64,000 nucleotides of DNA, taken from the NCBI RefSeq assembly GCF_021354595.1, contig NZ_JADWYJ010000005.1:62001-126000 (forward strand), written 5' to 3'. The stretch is from Maribellus sp. CM-23. Lineage in GTDB: Bacteria; Bacteroidota; Bacteroidia; Bacteroidales; Prolixibacteraceae. The notes under the pieces are model-generated. The model saw nothing but the letters and a program-made list of their open reading frames with translations. It had not been told where the DNA came from and did not search any database. Below, piece by piece: positions 7,039-16,029 of this stretch (positions are counted from its first letter, which is position 1; the number at the start of each line of letters is the position of its first letter). A program made the position numbers and the translations under genes.

Positions 7039-9324
7039 ATGAAGAAACTGATTTTTATACTACCCGCTTTACTATTGCTGATGAGCTGTCAGCCCAAGGA
7101 GTCCGGTTCGGGCAAGAATGATATGGATGCATTCGTCAATGATCTGATGTCAAAAATGACTATCCAGGAAAAAATTGGACAGTTGAACCTGGTTACTCCG
7201 GGCGGAGGCATCCTGACCGGTTCGGTGGTGAGTACCGACGTGGAATCAAAAATTAAAAACGGCCAGGTAGGTGGAATTTTTGGCGTTTACGGACCCGAAA
7301 AAACACGCCAGGCGCAAAAACTGGCGGTGGAAGAAAGCCGTTTGGGGATTCCCATGTTGTTTGGCTCAGACGTTATTCACGGCTACAAAACCACTTTCCC
7401 GTTGCCGCTTGGTTTGGCAAGTTCGTGGGACATGAAATTGATTGAAAAAACAGCACAAATTGCAGCAAAGGAAGCTACCGCCGATGGTATTTTCTGGAAC
7501 TTTTCGCCGATGGTCGATATTTCACGCGATCCTCGCTGGGGCCGCATTTCCGAAGGTTCAGGTGAAGATCCCTACCTGGGGTCGCAAATTGCAAGGGCCA
7601 TGGTAAAAGGATATCAGCAGGATGATTTGACGCGTTCGAATACCATGATGTCGACCGTGAAGCATTTTGCCTTGTATGGCGCTTCCGAAGCTGGTCGCGA
7701 TTACAATACGGTGGATATGAGCCGGCTGCGAATGTTCAACGATTATTTTCCTCCCTATAAAGCTGCGGTCGATGAAGGTGTGGGCTGTGTAATGTCGTCG
7801 TTTAACGATGTGGATGGAGTTCCCGCATCCGGAAACAAATGGCTGCTAACCGATGTACTGCGCAATCAGTGGGGTTTCGATGGCTTTGTGGTTTCTGATT
7901 ACACTTCGGTGAATGAAATGATCGCCCACGGAATGGGGGATTTACAAGCGGTTTCGGCGCTGGCTTTAAAAGCTGGTCTAGATATGGACATGGTAGGGGA
8001 AGGTTTTCTGACCACGCTTGAAAAATCGCTGGAAGAAGGAAAAGTAAGCGAGGCTGACATCAACCTGGCTTGCCGCCGGGTGTTGGAAGCAAAATACAAA
8101 CTGGGATTGTTTGACGATCCGTACCGCTATTTTGACGATGCACGCCCCGCAAAAGATATTCTCACTGCTGAAAACCGGAAAGTGGCACGCGAAGCTGCCG
8201 CACGCACCATGGTTCTGCTCAAAAATGAGGAGCAACTGCTTCCGCTGAAAAAGTCGGGAACCATCGCGTTGGTGGGCCCGCTGGTTGACAGCCGCAATAA
8301 TATGCTCGGAACCTGGGCACCCACCGGCGAAACCAGGTACGCGGTTACTGTAAAAGAAGGATTTGAAAATGTGGTGGGCGAAAGCGTGAATGTTCTTTAT
8401 GCCAAGGGCGCCAATATTTCTGACGATCCTGAGTTTGCTGCAAAGATCAATGTGTTTGGACCTAAAATCGATATCGATGAACGTTCGCCCGAAGCTATGA
8501 TCAGTGAAGCTCTTGCGGCAGCAAAAAAAGCAGACGTAGTGGTAGCCGTAGTTGGAGAGGCAACCGAAATGACCGGAGAATCATCGAGCCGGACGGATAT
8601 TTCACTTCCTGAATGCCAAAAGAAACTGGTGCGCGCCCTGGCCAAAACCGGCAAGCCGCTGGTAGTGGTTAATATGAGCGGCCGCCCCATGACCATCGGC
8701 GAAGAAAACGAACTGGCCGGTGCATTGCTGCAAGTGTGGCACGCAGGTGTGGAAACCGGAAATGCACTGGCTGACGTTATTTTTGGCGATTACAACCCTT
8801 CCGGGAAACTTACGGCAACATTCCCGCGCAATGTTGGGCAAATTCCGATTTACTATGCCATGAGAAATACCGGAAGACCGCAGGACGGAGAGCAGTTCAC
8901 CAAGTTTAAATCGAACTACCTCGATGTTTCAAACACGCCGCTTTTTCCCTTTGGTTATGGTTTGAGCTATACCAGCTTTGAGTATAAGGAGCTGGTTCTG
9001 GATAAATCAACGCTGACCAATACAGACGAAATAAAAGTATCGGTTTCAGTGACGAATACCGGTAATTTTGATGGCGAAGAAGTGGTTCAGTTATATGTAC
9101 GCGACGAGGTGGCTTCAATCACCCTTCCGTTGCGCGAGTTAAAAGGATTCCAGAAAATATTTATCCCAAAAGGAGATACGAAAGAAGTAGTGTTTACACT
9201 GCGTGCCGGAGATTTGGCCTTTTATCATTCTGATCTGTCATTTTCGGCCGAACCCGGTGAATTTACCGTTTTCGTGGGGGGTGATTCCAATGCATCTTTA
9301 TCAGCAAAATTCAGTTTAGAGTAA
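7039..9324 (+). CDS. bglX: GH3 beta-glucosidase, lipoprotein (BglX-like)
   Basis: A 761-residue lipoprotein (Cys17 in LLMSC). The order of domains is the usual one: GH3 N-terminal TIM barrel (~30-380) with KHF (208-210), RDPRWGRISEGSGEDPYL (~164-180) and the nucleophile Asp287 in GFVVSDYTS; GH3 C-terminal domain (~400-640) with GEATEMTGESSSRTDISLP; and a fibronectin III-like end (~680-755, LRELKGFQKIFI). It hydrolyses terminal beta-D-glucosyl bonds, probably in the periplasm. A GH3 of Bacteroides thetaiotaomicron is known to act on beta-1,2-gluco-oligosaccharides, and the GH144 neighbours make the same substrate likely here (inference). It starts 11 bp after the GH43-like gene and is followed at 10 bp by a sulfatase. 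Confidence 0.92.
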   Translation: MKKLIFILPALLLLMSCQPKESGSGKNDMDAFVNDLMSKMTIQEKIGQLNLVTPGGGILTGSVVSTDVESKIKNGQVGGIFGVYGPEKTRQAQKLAVEESRLGIPMLFGSDVIHGYKTTFPLPLGLASSWDMKLIEKTAQIAAKEATADGIFWNFSPMVDISRDPRWGRISEGSGEDPYLGSQIARAMVKGYQQDDLTRSNTMMSTVKHFALYGASEAGRDYNTVDMSRLRMFNDYFPPYKAAVDEGVGCVMSSFNDVDGVPASGNKWLLTDVLRNQWGFDGFVVSDYTSVNEMIAHGMGDLQAVSALALKAGLDMDMVGEGFLTTLEKSLEEGKVSEADINLACRRVLEAKYKLGLFDDPYRYFDDARPAKDILTAENRKVAREAAARTMVLLKNEEQLLPLKKSGTIALVGPLVDSRNNMLGTWAPTGETRYAVTVKEGFENVVGESVNVLYAKGANISDDPEFAAKINVFGPKIDIDERSPEAMISEALAAAKKADVVVAVVGEATEMTGESSSRTDISLPECQKKLVRALAKTGKPLVVVNMSGRPMTIGEENELAGALLQVWHAGVETGNALADVIFGDYNPSGKLTATFPRNVGQIPIYYAMRNTGRPQDGEQFTKFKSNYLDVSNTPLFPFGYGLSYTSFEYKELVLDKSTLTNTDEIKVSVSVTNTGNFDGEEVVQLYVRDEVASITLPLRELKGFQKIFIPKGDTKEVVFTLRAGDLAFYHSDLSFSAEPGEFTVFVGGDSNASLSAKFSLE

Positions 9325-9334
9325 AATCAAGTAG

Positions 9335-10966
9335 ATGGTATTAAAAAGCAATAAGATATTTTGGGTGCTGGCAATTGTGGCTTTCGGTTTACTGTTTTCC
9401 TGTCAAACAAAAAACGAAAAGCCCGGGCGGCCAAATATCATTTTTATTATGAGCGACGATCATGCCTACCAGGCGATCAGCGCATACAGTGATAAACTGA
9501 TTGAAACACCCAATATCGACCGGATTGCAGACGAGGGAATGCTTTTCACCAATGCATGTGTGAGTAATTCAATTTGTGCACCGTCGAGGGCAACGATTTT
9601 AACCGGAAAGCATACGCACATTCACGGGAAGATCGACAATAATTTTCCGTTTGATACAACCAATGTTACTTTTCCGCAGTTGTTGCAGGATGCCGGTTAT
9701 CAAACCGCCATGTTTGGGAAATTGCATTTCGGAAACAATCCCAAAGGTTTTGATGAATTTATGATTCTTCCGGATCAGGGCGATTATTATAACCCGGAAT
9801 TTATCACGCGCAAGGGCGACACCACCATCCAGGGATATGTTACGGATATTATCACTGATCTTACGCTCGACTGGCTGGGGAAAAGAAAGGAAGAAAAGCC
9901 TTTTATGCTGATGTATTTGCACAAAGCGCCGCACCGCGAGTGGTTACCGGCCGAAAGGCATTACCGCGAGTTTACCCAAAAAACGTTCCCGGAGCCTGAA
10001 ACCTTGTTCGACGATTACAAAGGCAGAGGCAGCGCCGCCCGCGAAGCAGAAATGAATCTGCTGAAACACATGACCGTTTCGGCCGATAACAAAATCTATC
10101 CGGAAGTGGCCAAGGAACTGGGAGTTCAGGAACCGTCGGAATGGGGTTTTAACGTTTTTAAAAGCAAATATGCCCGTTTTACCGAAGAGCAAAAAGCGCA
10201 ATGGGATGCGGTTTACGGACCCATCAACGATGAATTTGCGCAACTGTACCCGAACATGACCGATTCGGCTTTTATGCGTTGGAAATACCAGCGATACATG
10301 CAGGATTACCTCGGGTGCATTGCGGCGGTGGACGAGAATGTGGGCCGCCTGCTGGATTACCTCGACAAGAATGGCTTGAGTGAAAATACAATGGTGGTTT
10401 ATACTTCCGACCAGGGATTTTACCTCGGAGAACACGGTTGGTTTGACAAGCGTTTTATCTACAACGAGTCGTTTAAAACACCGCTTTTGGTAAAATGGCC
10501 GGAGAAAATTGCGCCCGGTTCTGTATCGGATGAGATGGTGCAGAACCTCGACTTTGCCCAGACATTTCTGGAGGCAGCGGGAGTTCAAGCTCCGGCTGAC
10601 ATGCAGGGCGAAAGCCTGGTTCCATTGTTGGAGGGCAAAAACGATCGGTGGACCCGCGATGCAGTTTATTATCATTATTACGAATATCCCGGATTTCACA
10701 TGGTGAAACGCCACTACGGGATGGTTACAAAAGAGTTCAAACTGGCCCATTTCTATTACGATGTGGATGAATGGGAACTCTACGACCGGCAGAAAGATTC
10801 ACTGGAATTGCACAACGTTTACGACGATCCTGCCTATGCCGATGTGGTAAAAACACTCAAGGAAGAACTCACTGAAATCCGGGAAAAATACAAAGATTCG
10901 GATGAGCTTGATCAGAAGTTCATCGATCGGTACAAAGAAAAAGGGCTGATTAAGGAAAAGAAATAA
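9335..10966 (+). CDS. Family S1 sulfatase, lipoprotein
   Basis: A 543-residue lipoprotein (Cys23 in LLFSC) of the alkaline-phosphatase-fold sulfatases. The metal-binding start RPNIIFIMSDDHAYQA contributes Asp41/Asp42, and the formylglycine signature is CAPSR with Cys81 followed by ATILTG; Asp and Asn/His metal ligands recur in YTSDQGFYLGEHG near residue 360. The C-terminal part (~450-540) resembles the DUF4976 tail. The sequence around the active site (SNSICAPSRATILTGKHTH) is like mucin/glycosaminoglycan 6-sulfatases, but the substrate is uncertain. The cysteine must be converted to formylglycine by an anaerobic-type maturase that is not in this window. The gene is 10 bp after the GH3 gene and precedes GH95, suggesting that part of the target glycan is sulfated. 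Confidence 0.9.
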   Translation: MVLKSNKIFWVLAIVAFGLLFSCQTKNEKPGRPNIIFIMSDDHAYQAISAYSDKLIETPNIDRIADEGMLFTNACVSNSICAPSRATILTGKHTHIHGKIDNNFPFDTTNVTFPQLLQDAGYQTAMFGKLHFGNNPKGFDEFMILPDQGDYYNPEFITRKGDTTIQGYVTDIITDLTLDWLGKRKEEKPFMLMYLHKAPHREWLPAERHYREFTQKTFPEPETLFDDYKGRGSAAREAEMNLLKHMTVSADNKIYPEVAKELGVQEPSEWGFNVFKSKYARFTEEQKAQWDAVYGPINDEFAQLYPNMTDSAFMRWKYQRYMQDYLGCIAAVDENVGRLLDYLDKNGLSENTMVVYTSDQGFYLGEHGWFDKRFIYNESFKTPLLVKWPEKIAPGSVSDEMVQNLDFAQTFLEAAGVQAPADMQGESLVPLLEGKNDRWTRDAVYYHYYEYPGFHMVKRHYGMVTKEFKLAHFYYDVDEWELYDRQKDSLELHNVYDDPAYADVVKTLKEELTEIREKYKDSDELDQKFIDRYKEKGLIKEKK

Positions 10967-10983
10967 ATCCCAAAATATTTTAT

Positions 10984-11019
10984 TTGTAAGTTTGGTAGCT
11001 GCAAATACTAAACTTACAA
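10984..11019 (+). promoter_or_regulatory. 14-bp inverted repeat covering the translation start region of the GH95 gene
   Basis: TTGTAAGTTTGGTA (10984-10997) pairs with TACTAAACTTACAA (11006-11019) with a single G-T wobble and an 8-nt loop. The right arm ends two bases before the ATG at 11022, so in mRNA the hairpin would cover the ribosome-binding region; as DNA it could be a dimeric operator. It fills most of the 55-bp gap after the sulfatase gene and is not followed by a T tract, which argues against a terminator. Confidence 0.6.
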
Positions 11020-11021
11020 CA

Positions 11022-13412
11022 ATGAAAGCCGGAATCTGCCTTTTTACAATCTTGGTGCTTGCTTCGTTCTTTTCATGTTCTGTTTATACTGAACCCGAAA
11101 AAGAAATGGATCCTTCCTTGGTTCTTTGGTACGATAAACCCGCCGAAAGTTGGACAGAAGCGCTACCTATTGGAAACGGACGACTGGGCGCCATGGTCTA
11201 CGGCAAAACCGGGAACGAGGTCATCCAGTTTAACGAAGAGACTTTGTGGACGGGCCAGCCACATGATTATGCGCACAAAGACGCTTACAAAGTACTGGAT
11301 AAACTGCGCGAGTTACTTTGGGAAGGGAAGCAAAATGAGGCGCATCAACTCGGTAACGAAGCTTTTATGTCGGAGCCGCTGGGACAACTTTCATACCAGC
11401 CTTTTGGCGATATTCTGCTCGATTTTCCGGGACACGAAAATGCAAGCAATTTCAAAAGAAAGCTGGATTTGGAGGATGCTGTTTCTGCCGTCAGCTACGA
11501 TGTGGAGGAAGTAAACTACAAACGTGAGATTTTTGCTTCAGAGCCGGAACAGGCAATTGTGGTGAGGTTGTCGGCAAGCAAAAGAGGGAAACTCAATTTT
11601 ACAGTGGGCCTTGCTTGTCCGCACGATGATTTTACGGTTTCAGTGAAGGGCGACCAGGTAATCCTACAAGGCACAGTCAACAACTACCCGGAAGAAAATG
11701 TAAGGGCAGGTGCTCCCTATCCTGAAAGCAAACTTACTTTCGAAGCCCGCCTGAAAATTATGAATGAAGGAGGTGGATTGATTGAAGAAGACGGGAAAAT
11801 CAGGGTGACCAATGCCAATGCGGTGACGCTTTACCTGGTGGGGGCAACCAGTTTTGTCAATTATCACGATATCAGTGGCGATCCAGGCAAACGTTGCGAA
11901 AATTATTTGGCCGGCCTGGAAGGGAAATCGTACGGGCAGATCAGGCAAGATCATATCACCGATTATCAAAAATACTTTAAACGTGTCAACGTAGATCTTG
12001 GGAGGTCGGAGATTTCCATCCGCCCCACCAACGAACGTTTGTCAACCTTTAAACAGGATGAAGACCCCAGTCTGGTGGCTTTGTTGTATCAGTACGGTCG
12101 TTATTTACTGATTTCATCTTCGCGGCCGGGAACACAACCCGCCAATTTGCAGGGCATTTGGAACGACCGGCTGGCACCACCGTGGGATAGCAAGTACACC
12201 ATCAACATTAATACGGAAATGAATTACTGGCCGGCTGAAATTACCAATCTTTCGGAGTTGACCGATCCTTTGATCAGCATGGTGCAGGATTTGGCCATAA
12301 CCGGGCAAAATGTGGCCAAAGAGCATTACAACAAAGAAGGTTGGGTAACGCATCACAACACCGATATCTGGCGGGGAGCGGCACCCATCAACAATGCCAA
12401 TCACGGCATCTGGCCAACGGGAGGCGCGTGGCTGAGTCAGCATTTATGGTGGCACTACCAGTTTAATGGCGATAAGGAATACTTAAAGAATACAGTTTAT
12501 CCGGTTCTGAAAGAGGCGTCGCGGTTTTTTGCGGGCTACCTGGTTCCCGATCCCAAACACCCGGAGTGGCTGGTCAGCGGCCCAAGTAACAGTCCCGAAA
12601 ACGGTGGACTGGTTATGGGACCAACCATGGACCACCAGATTATCCGCGAGCTTTTTGCCAATACAATCGAAGCTGCAGAGATTTTGGGTGTGGACGATGA
12701 TTTGGTAGCAGAATTAAAAGCGAAAAGAGAAAAAATTGCACCCAATCAGATCGGGCAGTACGGACAATTGCAGGAGTGGCTGGAAGATAAGGACGACCCG
12801 AACAACCAGCACCGGCATGTTTCGCATTTGTGGGGTCTGCATCCCGGAAATGAAATTCATCCTTTGACTACACCTGAACTGGCTGAGGCTTGCAAAACAA
12901 CGCTGGCCCAACGGGGAGACGGAGGAACCGGATGGTCGCGTGCCTGGAAAATCAACTTTTGGGCGCGTTTGCTCGACGGCGACCATTCATTCTTGTTGCT
13001 GAAAAACCTGATGGTGCCCTCGGTGAACCCGGAAACCGGAAAAGACCAAGGCGGTTTGTATGCCAATCTTTTTGACGCACACCCGCCGTTTCAGATCGAC
13101 GGAAACTTTGGCGCTACTTCCGGAATTACGGAGATGTTGCTGCAATCACATTTGAGGGATTCAAAAGGGATTTATTTCCAGGATATTCTTCCGGCCTTGC
13201 CTTCGGCGATTTCCAGCGGAAAAATTAGCGGGATAAAAGGTCGCGGCGGTTTCGAGCTATCCATCGTTTGGGAAAACAATGAGTTGGTGTCGGTCGAAAT
13301 AAAATCGCTGCTTGGTAATCCGCTAAATGTGCGGTACAAAGGTGTGACCATCACAACCCTGACAGAAAAAGGAGAAATATATACTTTTGCGAAGGACGTA
13401 TTTAAAGGTTAA
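11022..13412 (+). CDS. GH95 family alpha-L-fucosidase-type lipoprotein
   Basis: A 796-residue lipoprotein with Cys19 (SFFSC) when started at the ATG at 11022; the TTG at 10992 lies inside a hairpin and is rejected. The N-terminal glycoside hydrolase 65-like sandwich (DPSLVLWYDKPAESWTEALP, IGNGRLGAMVYG, FNEETLWTGQP) is the standard GH95 opening, followed by the (alpha/alpha)6 barrel with INTEMNYWPAEITNLSEL, HHNTDIWRGAAPINN, GTGWSRAWKINFWARL and IDGNFGATSGITEMLLQ. GH95 enzymes are inverting alpha-1,2-L-fucosidases, with some alpha-L-galactosidases; residues that separate these cannot be judged by eye. It is the last gene of the sugar locus. The presence of GH95 and a sulfatase beside GH144/GH3 suggests a fucosylated or galactosylated, sulfated substrate in addition to glucan. 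Confidence 0.9.
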   Translation: MKAGICLFTILVLASFFSCSVYTEPEKEMDPSLVLWYDKPAESWTEALPIGNGRLGAMVYGKTGNEVIQFNEETLWTGQPHDYAHKDAYKVLDKLRELLWEGKQNEAHQLGNEAFMSEPLGQLSYQPFGDILLDFPGHENASNFKRKLDLEDAVSAVSYDVEEVNYKREIFASEPEQAIVVRLSASKRGKLNFTVGLACPHDDFTVSVKGDQVILQGTVNNYPEENVRAGAPYPESKLTFEARLKIMNEGGGLIEEDGKIRVTNANAVTLYLVGATSFVNYHDISGDPGKRCENYLAGLEGKSYGQIRQDHITDYQKYFKRVNVDLGRSEISIRPTNERLSTFKQDEDPSLVALLYQYGRYLLISSSRPGTQPANLQGIWNDRLAPPWDSKYTININTEMNYWPAEITNLSELTDPLISMVQDLAITGQNVAKEHYNKEGWVTHHNTDIWRGAAPINNANHGIWPTGGAWLSQHLWWHYQFNGDKEYLKNTVYPVLKEASRFFAGYLVPDPKHPEWLVSGPSNSPENGGLVMGPTMDHQIIRELFANTIEAAEILGVDDDLVAELKAKREKIAPNQIGQYGQLQEWLEDKDDPNNQHRHVSHLWGLHPGNEIHPLTTPELAEACKTTLAQRGDGGTGWSRAWKINFWARLLDGDHSFLLLKNLMVPSVNPETGKDQGGLYANLFDAHPPFQIDGNFGATSGITEMLLQSHLRDSKGIYFQDILPALPSAISSGKISGIKGRGGFELSIVWENNELVSVEIKSLLGNPLNVRYKGVTITTLTEKGEIYTFAKDVFKG

Positions 13413-13519
13413 TCTAAAGCATTCCCGAAGGTCCGGCTTTTTCTTCACTGAAGTTGTGAGAGATATTTGCTGTGGCGACCGAGGGAAAATAAAAAGAATA
13501 AAACAGGAAACGAAGTAAA

Positions 13520-14623
13520 ATGAGGATTGGAGGAAAGCATTATCATACGATTTGGATAAAGGAAAACGACGCTGCAACCGTTCAGGTGATCGATCAGCGA
13601 AAGTTGCCCTTTGAGTTTGATATGATGGATTTAAGAACGGTGGAGGAAACTTTTTTTGCCATTCGTGAGATGGTGGTCCGGGGGGCACCTCTTATCGGAG
13701 TAACTGCTGCTTACGGAATGTATCTGACGCTGCTTGAATGGAATGAGGGGAACCTGGAACAACATCTATTGGAAAAGGCCGCCTACTTGAAATCTTCGCG
13801 CCCAACCGCGGTTAACCTCGCTTTTGCGGTAGATGAAATGGTAGATTTTATTCTGAAACATAAAACGGATGCTGATCTGATTGAGAAGACATTGGAGAAA
13901 GCCCATCAGCTAAAACAAGCTGAAATTGATTTTGGGGATAAAATAGGCGAAGCAGGTCTTCAACTCATTGAAAAGATCTATGCGGAAAAGAAAGAAACAG
14001 TAAATATTTTGACGCACTGTAATGCCGGGTGGCTGGCCTGCATCGATTGGGGAACAGCTACTGCTCCCATCTACAAAGCGCACCTAAAAGGAATTCCGGT
14101 GCATGTTTGGGTGGATGAAACCCGGCCCCGAAACCAGGGAGCAAGGCTCACAGCGTTTGAGTTGGGTGAAGAAGGTGTTCGGCACACCGTGATTCCCGAC
14201 AATACCGGCGGGCATTTGATGCAACACGGAATGGTGGATATGGTAATTGTTGGGAGCGACCGGACAACCGTTGGCGGTGATGTAGCCAATAAAATAGGCA
14301 CTTACCTGAAAGCTCTGGCTGCGAACGACAACGATGTTCCTTTCTATGCAGCACTTCCGTCGTCAACTTTTGACTGGGAAATGGAAGATGGAGTCAAAGA
14401 AATTCCGATCGAACAACGGGCTGCCGAAGAAGTGGCCGAAATGGAAGGTTGGAACGGACAAGCCGTGCAAAGTGTTCGCTTAATCCCTGAAAAAAGCCAG
14501 GTTGCCAATTATGGTTTTGATGTGACCCCGGCCCGGCTGGTAAGCGGATTAATCACCGAACGCGGTGTGTGTGAAGCCAACAAACAAAGTATTTTAAATC
14601 TTTTTCCGGAATACAGAAAATGA
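13520..14623 (+). CDS. mtnA: S-methyl-5-thioribose-1-phosphate isomerase
   Basis: A 367-residue cytosolic enzyme of the eIF2B-related family that converts methylthioribose-1-phosphate to methylthioribulose-1-phosphate in methionine salvage. Visible family features are DLRTVEETFFAIREMVVRGAPLIG (~38-60), the catalytic Cys167 in LTHCNAGWLA, VDETRPRNQGARLTA, and the catalytic Asp247 in GSDRTTVGGDVANKIGTY. The length is typical. It overlaps mtnP by the ATGA at 14620-14623, so the two are translated together. No other methionine-salvage gene (mtnB, C, D, E, K) is nearby. A 107-bp spacer separates it from GH95; no clear promoter was recognised there. Confidence 0.95.
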   Translation: MRIGGKHYHTIWIKENDAATVQVIDQRKLPFEFDMMDLRTVEETFFAIREMVVRGAPLIGVTAAYGMYLTLLEWNEGNLEQHLLEKAAYLKSSRPTAVNLAFAVDEMVDFILKHKTDADLIEKTLEKAHQLKQAEIDFGDKIGEAGLQLIEKIYAEKKETVNILTHCNAGWLACIDWGTATAPIYKAHLKGIPVHVWVDETRPRNQGARLTAFELGEEGVRHTVIPDNTGGHLMQHGMVDMVIVGSDRTTVGGDVANKIGTYLKALAANDNDVPFYAALPSSTFDWEMEDGVKEIPIEQRAAEEVAEMEGWNGQAVQSVRLIPEKSQVANYGFDVTPARLVSGLITERGVCEANKQSILNLFPEYRK

Positions 14624-15369
14624 CAAAAATTGCAATAATCGGAGGCTCCGGCCTGGAAGATCCGGCGATTCTTCAGAACCCAACAGAAGTAGAAATTGGT
14701 ACTCCGTACGGAAAACCTTCGTCGGCGTTTAAGTGTGGAAAAATCGGTGGTACCGAAGTGGCGATCCTATCCCGTCACGGGCGCGATCACTCCATTCCTC
14801 CAACGCAGGTGAACAACCGGGCCAATATTTGGGCGATTAAAGAACTGGGGTGTACACACATCATCGTTACTACGGCCTGCGGTAGTTTGCGCGAAGAAAT
14901 CGGTAGGGGAGACCTGGTGATTCTCGATCAGTTTATCGATTTTACCCGGCACCGCGGAATTACTTTTCACGAGAGCTTTGAAAACGGGGATTTAAACCAT
15001 ACTCCGATGGCCGATCCTTTTGATGGTTCGTTACGCAACAGGCTAATCGAAAAAGCAGAGGAGCTAAAGTTGCCGTTTCATCCTCAGGGAACTGTGATAA
15101 CGATCGAAGGCCCGCGGTTTTCCACACGCGCCGAGTCAAAGATGTTTCGCATCTGGGGGGCCGATGTCATCAACATGTCGGTAGCGCCCGAGTGTATCCT
15201 TGCCAACGAAATCGGAATTCCGTATGCAGCTATCGCGCTGAGTACCGATTACGACTGCTGGAAAACCGATGAGGCGCCGGTTACCTGGGAAGAGGTGCTA
15301 AAGGTTTTTAACCGGAATGTGGAAAACGTTCTCGGCTTACTGGTAAAAACAATTGCTTCTTTTTCCTAA
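14620..15369 (+). CDS. mtnP: S-methyl-5'-thioadenosine phosphorylase
   Basis: A 249-residue enzyme that phosphorolyses methylthioadenosine to adenine and methylthioribose-1-phosphate, the substrate of the upstream isomerase. The PNP/MTAP family motifs IIGGSGLEDP (phosphate loop), SRHGRDHSIPPTQVNNRANI, TTACGSLREEIGRGDLV, and NMSVAPECILANEIG followed by STDYDCW are present; the last two are the form seen in MTA phosphorylases rather than in inosine/guanosine phosphorylases. The start overlaps the mtnA stop by four bases (ATGA). A terminator-like hairpin lies 168 bp downstream of the stop. Confidence 0.93.
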   Translation: MTKIAIIGGSGLEDPAILQNPTEVEIGTPYGKPSSAFKCGKIGGTEVAILSRHGRDHSIPPTQVNNRANIWAIKELGCTHIIVTTACGSLREEIGRGDLVILDQFIDFTRHRGITFHESFENGDLNHTPMADPFDGSLRNRLIEKAEELKLPFHPQGTVITIEGPRFSTRAESKMFRIWGADVINMSVAPECILANEIGIPYAAIALSTDYDCWKTDEAPVTWEEVLKVFNRNVENVLGLLVKTIASFS

Positions 15370-15536
15370 AGAAAAAATTCGTATAAAAAACAGGTTTTAA
15401 ATGATATGTTTTGGCATGGCATTTGTAAAATATCAAACAAATGCTTCAAAGCCATGAAAGCATATCGTTCATAACCGTTCAGTTAGTACTATTATAAATT
15501 TAAGCCAACCTGCTTCGTTTGGCTGTCAATTTTCCG

Positions 15537-15567
15537 GCGGCGTCCGTTTTAAGATGCCGCTTTTTTT
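15537..15567 (+). terminator. Intrinsic terminator downstream of mtnA-mtnP
   Basis: GCGGCGTC (15537-15544) pairs with GATGCCGC (15553-15560) with one wobble, loop of 8 nt, followed by seven T. It would end + strand transcripts. The 167 bp between mtnP and the hairpin contain no recognisable gene. Confidence 0.75.
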
Positions 15568-15581
15568 GTGCCCGTAACTAA

Positions 15582-15615
15582 AAAGCGCTCAACAGAAATC
15601 GCTGTCGGTGCTTTT
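15582..15615 (-). terminator. Possible terminator of the dodecin gene
   Basis: Imperfect hairpin on the minus strand: CGACAG pairs with CTGTTG around a 6-nt loop, extended by AGC/GCT, followed on the minus strand by TTTTTAG. It lies 5 bp past the dodecin stop. Confidence 0.45.
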
Positions 15616-15619
15616 GGGT

Positions 15620-15829
15620 TTAGCCTTCGTATTTAAACGAAACTTTCATTTTTACCCGGTAGAACTCAATCACACCGTCTTTCAGGTGCATGTCCATTTC
15701 ACACACTTCGGCAACCCGCAGGTCGCGCAATGATTTTGATGCAAGGCTGATGGCATTTTGAGCAGCTTTTTCCCACGATACGGGACTGCTTCCTACCAGT
15801 TCAATGACTTTGTAAACGCTGTCTGGCAT
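15620..15829 (-). CDS. Dodecin family flavin-binding protein
   Basis: A 69-residue protein that aligns along its whole length with dodecins: VYKVIELVGSSPVSWEKAAQNA, ISLASKSLRDLRVAEVCEMD, and a final strand FYRVKMKVSFKYEG. Dodecins form hollow dodecamers that store or buffer flavins (riboflavin, FMN) or related ligands. The Trp of WEKAAQNA is close to, but not in the same place as, the aromatic flavin-stacking residue of archaeal dodecin, so ligand preference is open. It is a stand-alone gene followed by a minus-strand hairpin; 200 bp of non-coding sequence separates it from the DoxX-like gene. Confidence 0.88.
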   Translation of the reverse strand: MPDSVYKVIELVGSSPVSWEKAAQNAISLASKSLRDLRVAEVCEMDMHLKDGVIEFYRVKMKVSFKYEG

Positions 15830-16029
15830 AGCTTCTCATTTTTTGGTTAATAATCAAGTAATTGAAAGTGCGTTCTTTTACGAGGATTTTGCAGAATTGT
15901 TTGGAAGAAGGAGCCAGTTCCGGCGATATGTTTTTGCGTAACGCAATGTCAGGTCAATCCTGAAATTAGTGAGTTTGAACGGCAATTCTTATTGAATCAC
16001 CTTCAAAATTTCTTCACAGCCGGAGAGGT

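Noticed and set aside
9944-10750. 268-residue open frame on the minus strand
   Set aside because: It is fully antisense to the sulfatase at 9335-10966, which has intact catalytic motifs; the antisense protein is rich in His/Val/Phe and has no family features.
10992-11021. TTG start of GH95 upstream of the ATG
   Set aside because: The codon is inside the inverted repeat and would put ten polar residues before the signal peptide.
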